A program made the position numbers and the translations under genes. A stretch of DNA of 5,892 nucleotides from Oscillospiraceae bacterium (GTDB lineage Bacteria; Bacillota; Clostridia; Oscillospirales; Oscillospiraceae): positions 1-5,892 of the forward strand of contig JAGAMQ010000017.1 in the NCBI GenBank assembly GCA_017624645.1, in the 5' to 3' direction. Positions 4,314 through 5,892 of this stretch are shown piece by piece. The number at the start of each line of letters is the position of its first letter. Position 1 is the stretch's first letter. The notes under the pieces were generated by a model. The model was not told the DNA's origin. It searched no databases and was given only the letters and a program-made list of their open reading frames with translations.

Positions 4314-5892
4314 TTATGCTTCCTCCCGGGTTTTTGCCGGGAAAGAGAGGGTCACCTTGAACAGGTCACCGTCCACCGCCAGCACAAGGCTGCCCTTTTG
4401 CAGCTCCATAAGGCTCTTTGCAATGTTCAGTCCCAGACCGCTACCCTCGGTATTCCGGGAGGCGTCTCCCCGGACGAACCGTTCCGTCAGCTCGTCGGCA
4501 CTGACATTCAAGGGCTCCCGGGAAATATTCTTCAGAGAAAGCTCCACCCGGTCACCGGCCATACCTGCCTCCACATACACCCGGGTGCCGGGCATGGCGT
4601 ACTTGACCACATTGGAAAGAAGATTGCTCAGAACGCGCCAGAAAAGTCTGCCGTCTGCCAGCATGGGAAGATCCCCCTCCGGCTGCTCCCACAGGATCTC
4701 CAGACCGGCGGCGGAAAGCTTACCGGAAAACTCACCCAGTGCCTGGGTCACTGCCTCACCGGCATCCAGCTCCATAATGTTCACAGGCATATTGCCCGAG
4801 GAAGCACGGCTCAGTTCCATCAGATCCTCAATGAGCTTTTTCAGCCGCTGAGACTGCCGTCCCAGCACCTCCAGATACTGCTGGCTATCCCCCTGGGAGG
4901 ATGCCTGCTGCAGAAGATCCACATAATTGATAATGGACGTCAGAGGGGTCTTGATATCGTGGGATACATTGGTAATGAGCTCTGTCCGCATCCTCTCCGA
5001 CCGCATCTGATTCCGGGCAGCCACCACCGCCACATCCGCCAGATTATTGAGATACCGGGCGCATTGGGCGTAATCCCCCACCAGGAACCGGGTATCTACC
5101 TTATGATCCAGCTGTCCCTGGGACATTTGCTCCGCCCCCCGAAGCAAAGTGGAATAGGCGTATGCCCGGTAGCAAACGATGCCTGCGCACAGAGCCAGCA
5201 CCCCCAAAAGGGGAAGCACCGTGATCCTTTGGACAAAGATGGCAGTGACAATGACACCCGCAGCCATAAAAATACCCACCAGCAGGTAGCGGACCACCAC
5301 AGGCAGCCGCCTTGCCAAGCCGCCAATGACGCGGCAGCCCTTTCGGGTCAGACTGCGCTGCCACCAGTAAAGCTCCTTTTGCTTCAGCTGTGCCACCAGG
5401 ATGTACAAAAATCCAACAATGACCAAAGCAACGCCCAACAGCAGCAGGGTCACCAGCAGCACATTGCCGTGGTTGAAGTTCCTTCCATGGCGGAACCAGT
5501 CGCTGATCATGGTGCCTGCCCACAAGCCCAGAAACACGCTGACACCGCCGCACACCAGAAGATAAAGATCCACCGGCAGCCGGTTCAGGCCCGCAAGCCG
5601 GGGCTGGGACCGGGGATCTGTCTTTCCCGCGGCACAGCACAAATACACCGTGCCGGCTCCGAAGAGCAGCAGTGCCAGGGCCAAAATCCACATCATGTGA
5701 AAACGCAGGGCATACAGTGCCTGCACCAATGGCACGGAAGAGCCGTAGCGGTTCAGTGCCGCATCCTGGAGGATGGTCACCACCACCGTATACTTGGGGC
5801 TGGCGTAGTAGCGCAGGGTCACCGGCTCGTCATATTCGCTTAAGGTCACAGTCTCCTCCCGGAGGTATCCCTTTCCATAGTCGGCATCGGTC
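4314..5892 (-). CDS. Multi-pass membrane sensor histidine kinase (N-terminus beyond right edge)
   Basis: The 3' part of a two-component sensor kinase: 525 residues are visible (numbered from 5891) and the frame stays open to the edge, so the GTG at 5849 is probably an internal valine. A likely extracytoplasmic segment (1-64) precedes five hydrophobic segments at about 65-87, 105-131, 142-167, 196-220 and 223-248. A HAMP-like linker (about 249-295) follows. The dimerisation domain carries the phosphoacceptor histidine H311 in NVSHDIKTPLTSI. The ATPase domain has the N-box NLLSNVVKYA (423-432), the F-box-like RFVRGD (471-476) and the G2 box GSGLGL (483-488). The usual D-x-G-x-G (G1) box is not evident; KNISREPLN (454-462) stands in its place, a variant I recall from Clostridia kinases with the RFVRGD-SRNTEGSGLGL signature. 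The partner response regulator is probably encoded just upstream, beyond 5892. The signal cannot be inferred. Confidence 0.92.
   Translation of the reverse strand, partial: TDADYGKGYLREETVTLSEYDEPVTLRYYASPKYTVVVTILQDAALNRYGSSVPLVQALYALRFHMMWILALALLLFGAGTVYLCCAAGKTDPRSQPRLAGLNRLPVDLYLLVCGGVSVFLGLWAGTMISDWFRHGRNFNHGNVLLVTLLLLGVALVIVGFLYILVAQLKQKELYWWQRSLTRKGCRVIGGLARRLPVVVRYLLVGIFMAAGVIVTAIFVQRITVLPLLGVLALCAGIVCYRAYAYSTLLRGAEQMSQGQLDHKVDTRFLVGDYAQCARYLNNLADVAVVAARNQMRSERMRTELITNVSHDIKTPLTSIINYVDLLQQASSQGDSQQYLEVLGRQSQRLKKLIEDLMELSRASSGNMPVNIMELDAGEAVTQALGEFSGKLSAAGLEILWEQPEGDLPMLADGRLFWRVLSNLLSNVVKYAMPGTRVYVEAGMAGDRVELSLKNISREPLNVSADELTERFVRGDASRNTEGSGLGLNIAKSLMELQKGSLVLAVDGDLFKVTLSFPAKTREEA

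Noticed and set aside
4182..5843. A 553-codon open frame on the plus strand, antisense to the histidine kinase.
   Set aside because: Its product is rich in H and Q with no domain pattern, it has no Shine-Dalgarno, and it runs through the kinase terminator. The opposite strand encodes unmistakable kinase motifs, so this is a composition artefact.
5847..5849. GTG as the start of the histidine kinase.
   Set aside because: The frame stays open to the window edge, no Shine-Dalgarno is at the right distance, and the protein would begin within its extracytoplasmic segment without the preceding membrane anchor.

Overview
The window looks like a chromosomal segment of a Gram-positive, Clostridia-type bacterium, possibly a gut Oscillospiraceae relative. 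This is inferred from near-consensus sigma-A promoters, strong purine-rich Shine-Dalgarno sites, compact intergenic hairpin terminators, G/C-rich third codon positions in the flanking genes, and the protein families present. The genus cannot be fixed from the sequence alone. There is no sign of rRNA, tRNA, CRISPR, insertion sequences or phage genes.

Left part (1-1978). On the minus strand, the 5' end of rimP (ribosome maturation factor) runs off the left edge. Its own strong promoter lies at 242-270, and a perfect hairpin followed by a T-run sits in the leader between promoter and start, an arrangement that suggests transcription attenuation of the rimP(-nusA) operon. Upstream, also on the minus strand, is an ADP-ribosylglycohydrolase-fold protein whose metal-binding aspartates appear to be replaced (a probable pseudoenzyme). 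Divergent from it, on the plus strand, is a small two-helix membrane protein with a cytoplasmic zinc ribbon. Its promoter is overlapped by a perfect 9-bp inverted repeat.

Middle (1979-3970). A short-chain dehydrogenase (minus) and an AraC-family regulator with a cupin sensor domain (plus) are divergently transcribed from an AT-rich spacer of about 200 bp. By eye this pair is more AT-rich than its flanks and is bounded by hairpin terminators on both sides, so it looks like a self-contained regulator-enzyme cassette. The regulator has no ATG start where one is needed: its very strong Shine-Dalgarno site points at an ATT codon.

Right part (3971-5892). A convergent gap of about 270 bases with no recognisable gene is followed by the minus-strand gene of a polytopic sensor histidine kinase. 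The kinase's N-terminus, and probably its response regulator, lie beyond the right edge.

I did not find a clear new multi-gene system. The items most worth a second look are the rimP leader attenuator, the apparently metal-ligand-less ADP-ribosylhydrolase homologue, the non-ATG start of the AraC regulator, and the symmetric element on the zinc-ribbon gene promoter.
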